Origin: Pseudarthrobacter sp. NamB4
Lineage (GTDB): Bacteria; Actinomycetota; Actinomycetes; Actinomycetales; Micrococcaceae
Assembly: GCF_005796185.1 (NCBI RefSeq)
Contig: NZ_VAHM01000017.1
Location: 29,276-93,275 of the forward strand
Reading direction: 5' to 3'
Length of the DNA stretch: 64,000 bases
Shown here: one piece after another, positions 7,747-15,530 of the stretch
How positions within the stretch are numbered: position 1 is the stretch's first letter
How the letters are laid out: the number at the start of each line of letters is the position of its first letter
Notes under the pieces: model-generated
Databases searched by the model: none
What the model was told of the DNA's origin: nothing
Seen by the model: only the letters and a program-made list of their open reading frames with translations
Program-made: the position numbers and the translations under genes

Positions 7747-9555
7747 CTACGAGCGGGGTGCGGCGTACATCTCCTCAATGCTGGTTTCGAAGTCCTTCAT
7801 CACCTGCGCCCGCTTCACTTTCATGGACGGCGTCAGGTGGCCGGAAGCTTCGGTGAATTCGGCAGGCACAATCCGGAAGGACTTGATGGCTTCAGCCTGG
7901 GACACCGAGGCGTTGGCGGCCGTAATGAGGTCCTGGACCGCCGCCTTGACCACCGGGTGGTCCGCAGCTTCTGCGAGGGAGGTGTCCGCGGCGAGGCCGT
8001 GCCGCTGCAGCCAGCCGGGCAGCGCCTCCTGGTCCAGGGTGACCAGCGCGCCGATGAACGGCCGGTTGTCGCCGACCACCAGCACCTGTGACACCAGGGC
8101 GTCAGCCCGGATCTGGTCCTCCAGCAGGGCAGGAATCACGTTCTTGCCGCCCGCGGTGACAATGATTTCCTTCTTACGCCCGGTGATCCATACGAAGCCG
8201 TCGTCATCGAGCCGGCCGATGTCCCCGGTGCGGAACCACCCGTCGTCGAACGTCTCAGCGGTGAGGTCAGGCCTCTTGTAGTAGCCGCGCATGACGCACA
8301 CGCCCTTGGCGAGGATTTCCCCGTCGTCGGCGATCCGGACCGCATTGCCGGGCAGGGGCTTGCCCACGGATCCGATCTTGATCCGGGACGGTGTGTTGAC
8401 GGAGATGGGAGCAGTGGTTTCGGTCAGGCCATAGCCTTCAAGGACCTGCAGGCCGATGCCCTGGAAGAAATGGCCCAGCCGCTCACCCAGCGGGCCGCCG
8501 CCGGACACTGCATGGGCCACATGACCGCCCATGGCCGCACGCAGCTTACTGTAGACCAGTTTGTCGAACAGGGCGTGTCGCAGCTTCAGGCCGAGCCCGA
8601 CGCGGCCCTCCTGGCGGGCCTTGGAAAACGCGATCGCGGTATCGGCTGCCTTGTGGAAGATGGCTCCCTTTCCGCCATCCTCCGCTTTCGTGAGGGCAGA
8701 ATTGTAGACCTTCTCGAAGACACGGGGCACGGCCAGGATGAACGTCGGTTCGTAGCTTTGCAGGTCGCTGAGGAGGTTCTTGATGTCCGGCGTGTGCGCC
8801 ACGGTGGTGCCGGCCGCCATGGCGAGGACTGAGATGAAGCGCGCAAAGACGTGTGCCAGCGGTAGGAACATGATCGTCTTTGCGTTCTCGTGAACGATCT
8901 CGCCGATGATGGCCAGGGCGTTGTCCGCAAGCTCTACGAAGTTCCCGTGGGTGAGCTCGCAGCCTTTGGGACGGCCGGTGGTGCCGGAGGTGTAGATGAT
9001 GGTGGCCGTATCGCTGAGGCCGGCGGCCTTCCTGCGGGCTTCGAGATCGTCATCGCTGACCCCGCGGCCGGCTTCGCGGAGGGCGTCCAGTCCCTTGCCT
9101 TCCAACTGCCAGATGTGCTCCAGCGAGGTCAGGGCTTCCGCTGTCACTGCCTGCCGGATGACGTCCTCATGATGTGCTGCCTCGCCAAAAGCGGCTACCG
9201 CGCCGGAATCACCGAGGTTCCATGCAACCTGGGACGGTGAGGACGTTTCATAGATGGGGACCGAAACGGCGCCGGCGAACCAGATGGCAAAGTCCACCAG
9301 GGACCATTCATAGCGGGTGCGCGACATGATGCCCACGCGGTCGCCGGCACCAACACCACTGGCCATCAGCCCCTTTGCCAGTGCCCTGACGTCGGCAAGG
9401 AAATCCGTGGCGGAAATGTCCTCCCAGGACCCGGAGGCATTCAGCCGTGAAAACAGCGCCGGGTTGCTTGCCTTGGTTGACTGCCGCAGCACCAAATCGG
9501 TGATGTTGGTTTCCGGTGGGACAACAACAAGAGGCGGAACACTGAATTCGCGCAC
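7747..9555 (-). CDS. fadD: Long-chain acyl-CoA ligase (AMP-forming, FadD15-like)
   Basis: A 602-residue adenylate-forming enzyme that activates fatty acids to acyl-CoA. The P-loop motif YTSGTTGRPKG is at 188-198, the YGLTETTAP motif lies in the middle of the protein, and the A8-type GRKKEII motif follows the hinge. The N-terminus (DLVLRQSTKASNPALF..., WEDISATDF) resembles the large long-chain/very-long-chain ligases. The GTG start at 9555 has AAGGAG six bases upstream. Transcription diverges from the glucokinase gene across 9556-9743, a 188-bp gap with promoters only. Substrate chain length cannot be read from sequence alone. Confidence 0.92.
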   Translation of the reverse strand: MREFSVPPLVVVPPETNITDLVLRQSTKASNPALFSRLNASGSWEDISATDFLADVRALAKGLMASGVGAGDRVGIMSRTRYEWSLVDFAIWFAGAVSVPIYETSSPSQVAWNLGDSGAVAAFGEAAHHEDVIRQAVTAEALTSLEHIWQLEGKGLDALREAGRGVSDDDLEARRKAAGLSDTATIIYTSGTTGRPKGCELTHGNFVELADNALAIIGEIVHENAKTIMFLPLAHVFARFISVLAMAAGTTVAHTPDIKNLLSDLQSYEPTFILAVPRVFEKVYNSALTKAEDGGKGAIFHKAADTAIAFSKARQEGRVGLGLKLRHALFDKLVYSKLRAAMGGHVAHAVSGGGPLGERLGHFFQGIGLQVLEGYGLTETTAPISVNTPSRIKIGSVGKPLPGNAVRIADDGEILAKGVCVMRGYYKRPDLTAETFDDGWFRTGDIGRLDDDGFVWITGRKKEIIVTAGGKNVIPALLEDQIRADALVSQVLVVGDNRPFIGALVTLDQEALPGWLQRHGLAADTSLAEAADHPVVKAAVQDLITAANASVSQAEAIKSFRIVPAEFTEASGHLTPSMKVKRAQVMKDFETSIEEMYAAPRS

Positions 9556-9743
9556 TATAGCTCCTTTGATATCCGAGGTCCCGCACAGGGGTATGCCTAA
9601 AGAGTAGTACGCCCGTGCGGAGCCGTGCAGGATCTGCAGTTACTTACGGGTAACTTTGCCCTCAACGGTGCTGCGGCATGTGGGCGTCATCCCCGGGCAG
9701 CCAGCACGCCCCGGGGAAACCTGCCCACCTAGAATGGGGAACT

Positions 9744-10835
9744 ATGTACGCACCGCCTCCCGGCGAGCAGGCCGGGCCACAGACAAGACCCGCCTCGTGG
9801 CGGAGGCGGCCCGCCGCCCGCCGGGCACGCACTCAGCGAGGCGAGGGCTTCCGCCAGCACCTGCGCCTCGGCCGCAAGGGCCTGGCTATCGGAATCGACA
9901 TCGGCGGCACCAAGGTGGCCGCGGGCGTCGTGGATGCCGACGGCAGGATCCTCAGCGAGGCGCGGCGCTCCACGCCCGGCCGCGATCCCCGGGCCGTGGA
10001 GCAGGTCATCGTGGAGCTGGTCGAAGAACTCGGCAGGAGGCACCGTATCTGGTCGGTCGGCATAGGCGCCGCCGGGTGGATGGACCTCGACGGCGGCACG
10101 GTGCTTTTCAGCCCGCACCTGGCCTGGCGCAACGAGCCGCTGAGGGCAAACCTGCAGCAGCTCCTCCGCCGGCCTGTGCTCCTGGCGAACGACGCCGACG
10201 CGGCGGCATGGGCTGAATGGCGCTTTGGAGCCGGTCAGGGGGAGGATCGGCTGGTCTGCATCACGCTGGGTACCGGCATCGGCGGTGCCATGGTGATGGA
10301 CGGCAGGGTGGAGCGCGGCCGGTTCGGTGTGGCCGGCGAGTTCGGACACCAGATCATCGTGCCCGGCGGGCACCGCTGCGAGTGCGGAAACCGGGGCTGC
10401 TGGGAGCAGTATGCGTCAGGGAATGCACTGGGGCGTGAAGCCAGGATCCTGGCGCGTGCCAACTCCCCGGTGGCCCAGGACCTGCTTGCCGCAGTGGAGG
10501 GCCGGGCTGAAGCGATTACCGGTGCCATCGTGACGGAGCTGGCTTTGGCAGGTGACGCAGCCTCCCGCGAGCTGGTGGAGGAAGTGGGGGAGTGGCTGGG
10601 GCTTGGGCTCGCCAACCTGGCTGCGGCGCTGGATCCCGGGCTCTTCGTCATCGGCGGCGGCCTGTGCTCGGCGGGGGACCTGCTGGTGGAGCCGGCCCGC
10701 AAGGCTTTCGCCCGCAACCTGACGGGCCGGGGGTTCCGCCCCGCCGCCGGGATCCAGATGGCGGCACTGGGCCCGAATGCCGGGCTGATCGGTGCTGCCG
10801 ACCTGTCCAGGGTCAGCAGCCGGACGTGGCGCTGA
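9744..10835 (+). CDS. glk: ROK-family glucokinase with N-terminal extension
   Basis: A 363-residue sugar kinase of the ROK family, most likely ATP glucokinase. The phosphate loop DIGGTK is at 52-57. LANDADAAAWAE supplies the sugar-binding Asn/Asp, and the ROK zinc motif has cysteines at about 212, 214 and 219 (CECGNRGC). The first 46 residues are Arg/Pro-rich and precede the domain; no ATG, GTG or TTG occurs between the ATG at 9744 and the domain, so the extension appears real. TAGAAT at 9730-9735 lies eight bases before the start, which suggests a leaderless or near-leaderless mRNA. A second glucose kinase, of polyphosphate type, is at 51936-52739. Confidence 0.88.
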   Translation: MYAPPPGEQAGPQTRPASWRRRPAARRARTQRGEGFRQHLRLGRKGLAIGIDIGGTKVAAGVVDADGRILSEARRSTPGRDPRAVEQVIVELVEELGRRHRIWSVGIGAAGWMDLDGGTVLFSPHLAWRNEPLRANLQQLLRRPVLLANDADAAAWAEWRFGAGQGEDRLVCITLGTGIGGAMVMDGRVERGRFGVAGEFGHQIIVPGGHRCECGNRGCWEQYASGNALGREARILARANSPVAQDLLAAVEGRAEAITGAIVTELALAGDAASRELVEEVGEWLGLGLANLAAALDPGLFVIGGGLCSAGDLLVEPARKAFARNLTGRGFRPAAGIQMAALGPNAGLIGAADLSRVSSRTWR

Positions 10836-10897
10836 CCTGGCGGACGCGCGTATGCGCCGCCGCGCTGCCTGGTGGATTACCTGGGGAAGCCAAGCCG

Positions 10898-11461
10898 CTA
10901 GACCCGGGCCCCGTCGTCGTTCTCGTCCTTTTCCTGCGGCAGCTTCATGATCAGGTAAACGGTCCCGAGCACGAAGACTGCAACAATGCCCACAATGGCA
11001 AGCAGCGGTGCCGACCGCCAAAACATGGCTGACAGCAGAAGCGCCACGGGGCCGCCCACGGCGGCGAGCCAGGCGAGCATGGTCAGCGGTTCCGTGCCGG
11101 CCAGGCTGGGCGGTTCCTCGGGGACGAAGGTGTCCTCTTCCTCGTCCACTTCGTAGTCACGTGGGCCGGCAGGGGCGCCTCCTGCTGCTTCGGAGCCGGC
11201 GCTGTCCGCTGACGCCTGCCGCTCCGCCGCGGACATTTCCGCAGGCGCCGCTCCGGCCAGGCCCAGGGGGTCGAAATCCCGGAAAGCAGCAGGCCGGTTC
11301 CCGGGCGCTTGGGCGTCCTGGAACGGGCCTTCATCGGGGCCGGCTTCGGCGCCCGGGGTTGGCGCAGATGAATCAGATTCCAGCCGCGCAACGAGGTCCA
11401 GCCATACAGCGTCGTCCTGGTTGGCGCCCTGGTCCGGGGAGCCGGGGTCAGGCCTGTTCAT
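10898..11461 (-). CDS. Hypothetical membrane protein, acidic N-terminus and two TM segments
   Basis: A 187-residue protein of unknown function. The first 125 residues are disordered in appearance, rich in Ala, Glu, Asp and Pro (DEEEDTFVPEEPPSL). Two hydrophobic segments follow near 130-155 and 157-178 (AWLAAVGGPVALLL and LLAIVGIVAVFVLG), and the protein ends in a charged tail. It is most likely an inner-membrane protein with a long cytoplasmic N-terminus. The ATG at 11461 lies inside the end of the upstream hydrolase gene (14-base overlap), so the two are translationally coupled. It is the last gene of a three-gene operon. I do not recognise the family. Confidence 0.7.
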   Translation of the reverse strand: MNRPDPGSPDQGANQDDAVWLDLVARLESDSSAPTPGAEAGPDEGPFQDAQAPGNRPAAFRDFDPLGLAGAAPAEMSAAERQASADSAGSEAAGGAPAGPRDYEVDEEEDTFVPEEPPSLAGTEPLTMLAWLAAVGGPVALLLSAMFWRSAPLLAIVGIVAVFVLGTVYLIMKLPQEKDENDDGARV

Positions 11462-12269
11462 GGGATGTGACCTCCAGGTCCGGTGCCGCACTTGCAGCTG
11501 CTTGATGGGGGTTTGCGCCGGAGACGATTTGACGGATGAATTCAACCGAGCCCTGGAAAATTTGGCCGGCATCGTGGTCCAGGGTGGCAACGTGGTAGCT
11601 GTTTTCGAGCCGGACCAGCTCCAGGGGGGCGTGTGTGAGTCCACGCTGCAGGGCCACCAGGCTCGAGTCGGACACCACGTGGTCCACCGTGGAGCGGTAG
11701 GCCAGGACTGGAGCAGTGACCCGGGGGAGGAGCCGCAGGGTATCCCGGAACATCTTGTTCAGTTCATGCGCCGCGGCAACCGGGGTCCGTGGATAAGCGC
11801 CCTCGTCCATGCCTTCCTTGAGGATGTCGTTGGCAATGGCCGGCGTACTTTTCATGACCAGCTTCAGGATTCCGGCGAGGGGCGCCCGCGGGTCATCGAT
11901 CACCAGGGCCGGGTTCACCAGGACGACTCCTGCCACGGGGCGGCTGGCTGCAATCCGCAGCGCCAGGGCACCGCCCATGCTGAGGCCGGCTGAGACGACG
12001 TAGTCGCAGTCCGCATCCAGCTCAAGGTAAGCGTCGTCAAGGGCGCCGTGCCACTGTTGCCACCTTGTGCGTGCGAGTTCCTGCCAGCTGGTTCCATGGC
12101 CGGGAAGCAACGGCATGCGGACGGCGAAACCTGCTGCGGCCAACGCCTGGGCCCAGTCACGCAGCCCGTGCGGGCTTCCCGTGAAGCCGTGCGAGAGGAC
12201 CACCCCGACGCGGGGTTCCCCGCCAGTGCAAGTACTGCTGAACGGGCTGTGGTTCAGGATGGAGGTCAC
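11448..12269 (-). CDS. Alpha/beta hydrolase (carboxylesterase/lipase type), copy 1
   Basis: A 273-residue serine hydrolase. The nucleophile elbow GLSMGG has Ser97, and the likely triad is completed by Asp196 (STVD) and His226 (SYHVATLD). The oxyanion motif HGFTGSP is near 27-33. The layout resembles thermostable carboxylesterase/monoacylglycerol lipase proteins of the Est30 type. Its ATG overlaps the stop of the upstream paralogue by four bases. The two proteins share the HGFTGSP, PLLPGHGT, LARTRW, GLSMGG and HVATLD blocks, so they arose by tandem duplication. The natural ester is unknown; acyl lipids are possible given the acyltransferase and acyl-CoA ligase nearby. Confidence 0.85.
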   Translation of the reverse strand: MTSILNHSPFSSTCTGGEPRVGVVLSHGFTGSPHGLRDWAQALAAAGFAVRMPLLPGHGTSWQELARTRWQQWHGALDDAYLELDADCDYVVSAGLSMGGALALRIAASRPVAGVVLVNPALVIDDPRAPLAGILKLVMKSTPAIANDILKEGMDEGAYPRTPVAAAHELNKMFRDTLRLLPRVTAPVLAYRSTVDHVVSDSSLVALQRGLTHAPLELVRLENSYHVATLDHDAGQIFQGSVEFIRQIVSGANPHQAAASAAPDLEVTSHEQA

Positions 12270-13054
12270 GGAGTCTCCGATGCTGTCTTCTGGCGGGAGA
12301 GGGTGTGGAAAAAGGCGCTGGATTTCGCGAAGATCTCCGGCGCGTCCACGTCCAGCGTAGCCACATGGCCGCTGCTGTGAAGGTCCACCACTTCAGCGAG
12401 ACGCCCCCCGAGCCCTTTTCGGAGCAACGCCAGGGATGTAGGCGGAACCACTGCATCCGTGCGGGACTTGAAAACCTGGACCGGAGCGGTGATGCCGGGA
12501 AGTGCTCGGGTCGCGGCAGCGAAGAGCTTCCTCAGCTCGTGCACTGCTGCCAGGGGGGTACGGGAATAGTCGCCGTCATTGGTCGCTGCCGCCGCCGGCT
12601 GCTCTTCCTGGATGGGCAGCGTGGTGCGCTGGAAGTACTTGAGCAGGCCAACGGCCCGGACGCGCCGGTCGTAGAAGCTCAGGCCCGGGTTGACCACGGA
12701 CACGCCGGCGACGTCATGCCGGGAGGCAGCCAGCAGCGTGATGGCGCCGCCCATCGACAGCCCTGCCAGGAAGCACGTTTCCGTCCTGCCCTCAAGTTCC
12801 AGGTAAGCGGCCTCGAAACTGCGGTACCAGTCGCTCCAGCGGGTCCTGGCCAGCTGGCGCCAGTCGGTTCCGTGGCCGGGCAGCAGGGGAACGGTCACGG
12901 CGTAACCCTGCGAGGCGAGGTGTTCGGCCCACGGCAGGACGCTGAGAGGGCTTCCCGTGAAGCCGTGGCAAATTGCCACGCCAACCTTTGCATTAGGTCC
13001 GTGGCCCGGGTAGCTGAAAGCGGCAGGAGGGGACGGGTTGCTGCTTTCGCTCAT
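12266..13054 (-). CDS. Alpha/beta hydrolase (carboxylesterase/lipase type), copy 2
   Basis: A 262-residue paralogue of the downstream hydrolase. The nucleophile is Ser100 in GLSMGG, with Asp200 (KSRTD) and His230 (SSGHVATLD). The N-terminal HGFTGSP and PLLPGHGTDW blocks are kept. It begins the three-gene operon and is divergent from the plsC-like gene, sharing the 111-bp gap 13055-13165. A purine-rich GGAGG sits very close to the ATG, so the exact ribosome-site spacing is poor, but no better start is visible. Role as for copy 1: an intracellular esterase or lipase, with no signal peptide in either copy. Confidence 0.85.
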   Translation of the reverse strand: MSESSNPSPPAAFSYPGHGPNAKVGVAICHGFTGSPLSVLPWAEHLASQGYAVTVPLLPGHGTDWRQLARTRWSDWYRSFEAAYLELEGRTETCFLAGLSMGGAITLLAASRHDVAGVSVVNPGLSFYDRRVRAVGLLKYFQRTTLPIQEEQPAAAATNDGDYSRTPLAAVHELRKLFAAATRALPGITAPVQVFKSRTDAVVPPTSLALLRKGLGGRLAEVVDLHSSGHVATLDVDAPEIFAKSSAFFHTLSRQKTASETP

Positions 13055-13165
13055 GCCTCCATCGTGTCACTCTTCCGGACAAATCTCACTAGAGTAGGGT
13101 TGCATTGAACTGCTGGCCAGGCCCGACGCTGGGACCGGGGGCCGTCTTCCGGAGAGGGTTCTTAC

Positions 13166-13984
13166 GTGTTCTATTGGGTCATGAAGAGGATCTTCCTGGG
13201 TCCTGTGCTAAAGCTTCTCTTCCGTCCCTGGGTCAAGGGCCTGGACAATATCCCGGCGGAGGGCGCGGCGATCATCGCCTCCAACCATCTGTCGTTTTCC
13301 GATTCCATCTTCATGCCGCTGATGGTCCACAGGCCCGTGGTTTTCCTGGCGAAGTCGGAGTATTTCACCGGGACAGGCATCAAAGGCCGGCTCACAGCGG
13401 CGTTCTTCCGGCTGACCAACCAGTTGCCGATGGACAGGTCCGGAGGCGCCGCCTCGGCCGCCTCGTTGAGTGCGGGCATGGAGGTGCTCAACCACGGCGG
13501 GCTGCTGGGCATCTACCCCGAAGGCACCCGGAGCCCGGACGGCAGGCTGTACCGCGGCAAAGTAGGGGTTGCCAGGCTTGCCCTGCAGGCTGGCGTGCCG
13601 GTGATACCAGTGGCCATGATCGGCACGGACAAGGTGCAGCCAATCGGGAAGCGGCTGCCCAACATCCGCAGGATCGGTATGATCTTCGGCGAACCGCTGG
13701 ACTTCAGCGGCTACCGGGACCAGGCGGAGGACCGCGACGTCCAGAGGAAAGTAACGGACCAGATCATGTTCGAACTGATGCGGCTCTCCGGGCAGGAATA
13801 CGTGGATGAGTATGCGGCCGTGGTGAAGCTGAGGCTTGCGGGCACGCCGGTGGAACCGGCAGCGGCAGCTGAACCGCTCGCTTCGCCCGCGCCTGCGGAG
13901 GGCGCAGCGGCCAGTGGAGGGCAGGACGGCCCCGCTGCCGGGCAGGGCTACAAGGACGACGGCGGGGCTGCCGCCGCAGGATAG
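13166..13984 (+). CDS. plsC: 1-acyl-sn-glycerol-3-phosphate acyltransferase (PlsC family)
   Basis: A 272-residue lysophosphatidate acyltransferase-type enzyme that would place the second acyl chain on glycerol-3-phosphate at the membrane. The catalytic HX4D is His41-Asp46 (NHLSFSD), and the substrate motif EGTRS is at 119-123. The last 45 residues (after VVKLRLAGTP) are Ala/Pro/Gly-rich and not part of the domain. The GTG start has GGAGAGGG upstream at 13151-13158. It lies immediately before aroG, as acyltransferase Rv2182c lies near aroG in mycobacteria. Which acyltransferase step it serves (phospholipid or glycolipid) cannot be decided here. Confidence 0.88.
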   Translation: MFYWVMKRIFLGPVLKLLFRPWVKGLDNIPAEGAAIIASNHLSFSDSIFMPLMVHRPVVFLAKSEYFTGTGIKGRLTAAFFRLTNQLPMDRSGGAASAASLSAGMEVLNHGGLLGIYPEGTRSPDGRLYRGKVGVARLALQAGVPVIPVAMIGTDKVQPIGKRLPNIRRIGMIFGEPLDFSGYRDQAEDRDVQRKVTDQIMFELMRLSGQEYVDEYAAVVKLRLAGTPVEPAAAAEPLASPAPAEGAAASGGQDGPAAGQGYKDDGGAAAAG

Positions 13985-14076
13985 TGCGGCCGCCCGCACC
14001 TGCTGTTGTGACGGCGTCGGCCTGCAGCGTGACGGTGCGGTGTCACGGGGACCTGTGCGACCGTTAGTCTTAGATG

Positions 14077-15468
14077 GTGACTGAGCTATCCGCAAAACCC
14101 GTCTTTTCGCTGTCCAGCACCGCCCAGAGCGGAGCAGCCGACTATCCCGGACTTGACCACTGGCGGGACCTTCCCATTTCGCAGCAGCCCAGCTGGCAGG
14201 ACAGGGCAGTTTTTGACGCCTCCGTGAAGGAACTCTCCATCCTTCCTCCGCTGGTGTTTGCCGGTGAGGTTGATATCCTCCGCGAGCGGCTTGCCGCTGC
14301 TGCCCAGGGCAAGGCATTCCTGCTGCAGGGCGGGGACTGCGCCGAGACGTTCGAGGCCGCGACCGCGGACAAGATCAGCGCCCGCGTCAAAACAATCCTC
14401 CAGATGGCGGTGGTGCTCACCTATGGTGCGGCGATGCCCGTCATCAAGATGGGCAGGATGGCCGGGCAGTTCGCCAAGCCCCGCTCGTCCAACGATGAGA
14501 CCCGCAACGGGGTCACGCTCCCCGCGTACCGGGGGGACATCGTCAACGGGTACGAATTCACTCCGGAGTCCCGCGGCCACGACGCCGCCCGCATGCTCCG
14601 TGCGTACCACACCTCCGCTGCGACACTGAACCTGATCCGGGCCTTCACCCAGGGCGGCTTTGCTGACCTTCGCTCCGTGCACCAGTGGAACAAGGGCTTC
14701 ACCGAGAACCCTGCACATGCCCGCTACGAATCACTGGCCCGCGACATCGACCGGGCCATCAAGTTCATGGATTCCTGCGGCGCGGACTTCGAGGCGCTAA
14801 AGCGCGTTGAGTTCTTTGCCAGCCACGAGGCCCTGCTGCTGGATTACGAGCGGGCCCTGACCCGGATCGACTCCCGCACCGGGCTCCCGTACGACACGTC
14901 GGCGCACTTCCTCTGGATCGGGGAGCGGACCAGGGAGCTGGACCACGCCCACGTCGATTTCTTGTCCCGGGTGCGGAACCCCATTGGCGTTAAGCTGGGT
15001 CCGTCAACTACCGGTGACGACGCCCTTCGCCTGATTGACAAGCTGGACCCCGAGCGTGAGCCGGGCCGGTTGACCTTCATCACCCGCATGGGTGCAGGAA
15101 ACATCCGCGAAAAGCTTCCCGCCGTCGTCGAAAAAGTCACTGCATCGGGCGCGCAGGTGCTGTGGGTCACCGACCCCATGCACGGAAATACCGTCACATC
15201 CCCGAACGGCTACAAGACCCGCAACTTTGACGATGTCATAGACGAAGTGCGCGGCTTCTTCGAAGTACACCACGCCCTGGGCACGGTTCCGGGCGGCCTG
15301 CACGTGGAGATGACGGGCGACGACGTGGCGGAGTGCCTCGGCGGCGCCGACCCGATCGACCAGGACGCCTTCCTGGACCGCTATGAGTCGGTCTGCGATC
15401 CGCGGCTGAACCACATGCAGTCGCTGGAAATGGCCTTCCTGGTGGCAGGCGCCCTCGCCCGGCACTGA
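14077..15468 (+). CDS. aroG: 3-deoxy-7-phosphoheptulonate synthase, class II
   Basis: Type II DAHP synthase of about 463 residues, the first step of the shikimate pathway, condensing phosphoenolpyruvate with erythrose-4-phosphate. Family blocks include PSWQD near the N-terminus, LLQGGDCAETF, KMGRMAGQFAKPRS, PAYRGDIVNG, HFLWIGERTR and the C-terminal HVEMTGDDVAECLGG. Start: ATG 14074 and GTG 14077 are adjacent. TAGTCT (14065-14070) lies six bases before the GTG, the spacing seen for other predicted leaderless starts in this window, so the GTG is preferred; the ATG would add one residue. It converges on the PASTA kinase gene, with a shared hairpin at 15491-15530. Confidence 0.96.
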   Translation: MTELSAKPVFSLSSTAQSGAADYPGLDHWRDLPISQQPSWQDRAVFDASVKELSILPPLVFAGEVDILRERLAAAAQGKAFLLQGGDCAETFEAATADKISARVKTILQMAVVLTYGAAMPVIKMGRMAGQFAKPRSSNDETRNGVTLPAYRGDIVNGYEFTPESRGHDAARMLRAYHTSAATLNLIRAFTQGGFADLRSVHQWNKGFTENPAHARYESLARDIDRAIKFMDSCGADFEALKRVEFFASHEALLLDYERALTRIDSRTGLPYDTSAHFLWIGERTRELDHAHVDFLSRVRNPIGVKLGPSTTGDDALRLIDKLDPEREPGRLTFITRMGAGNIREKLPAVVEKVTASGAQVLWVTDPMHGNTVTSPNGYKTRNFDDVIDEVRGFFEVHHALGTVPGGLHVEMTGDDVAECLGGADPIDQDAFLDRYESVCDPRLNHMQSLEMAFLVAGALARH

Positions 15469-15490
15469 TACCGCGCTTCTTCATGCGCCC

Positions 15491-15530
15491 TGACGGTGGT
15501 GCAGGCGGCCTGCCGCCTACACCACCGTCA
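15491..15530. terminator. Bidirectional hairpin overlapping the 3' end of pknL
   Basis: TGACGGTGGTG (15491-15501) pairs with CACCACCGTCA (15520-15530), with an inner 7-bp stem AGGCGGC/GCCGCCT. The stop codon and the last codons (Thr-Val-Val) of the kinase gene lie inside the right arm, so the terminator is partly coding. Confidence 0.75.
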
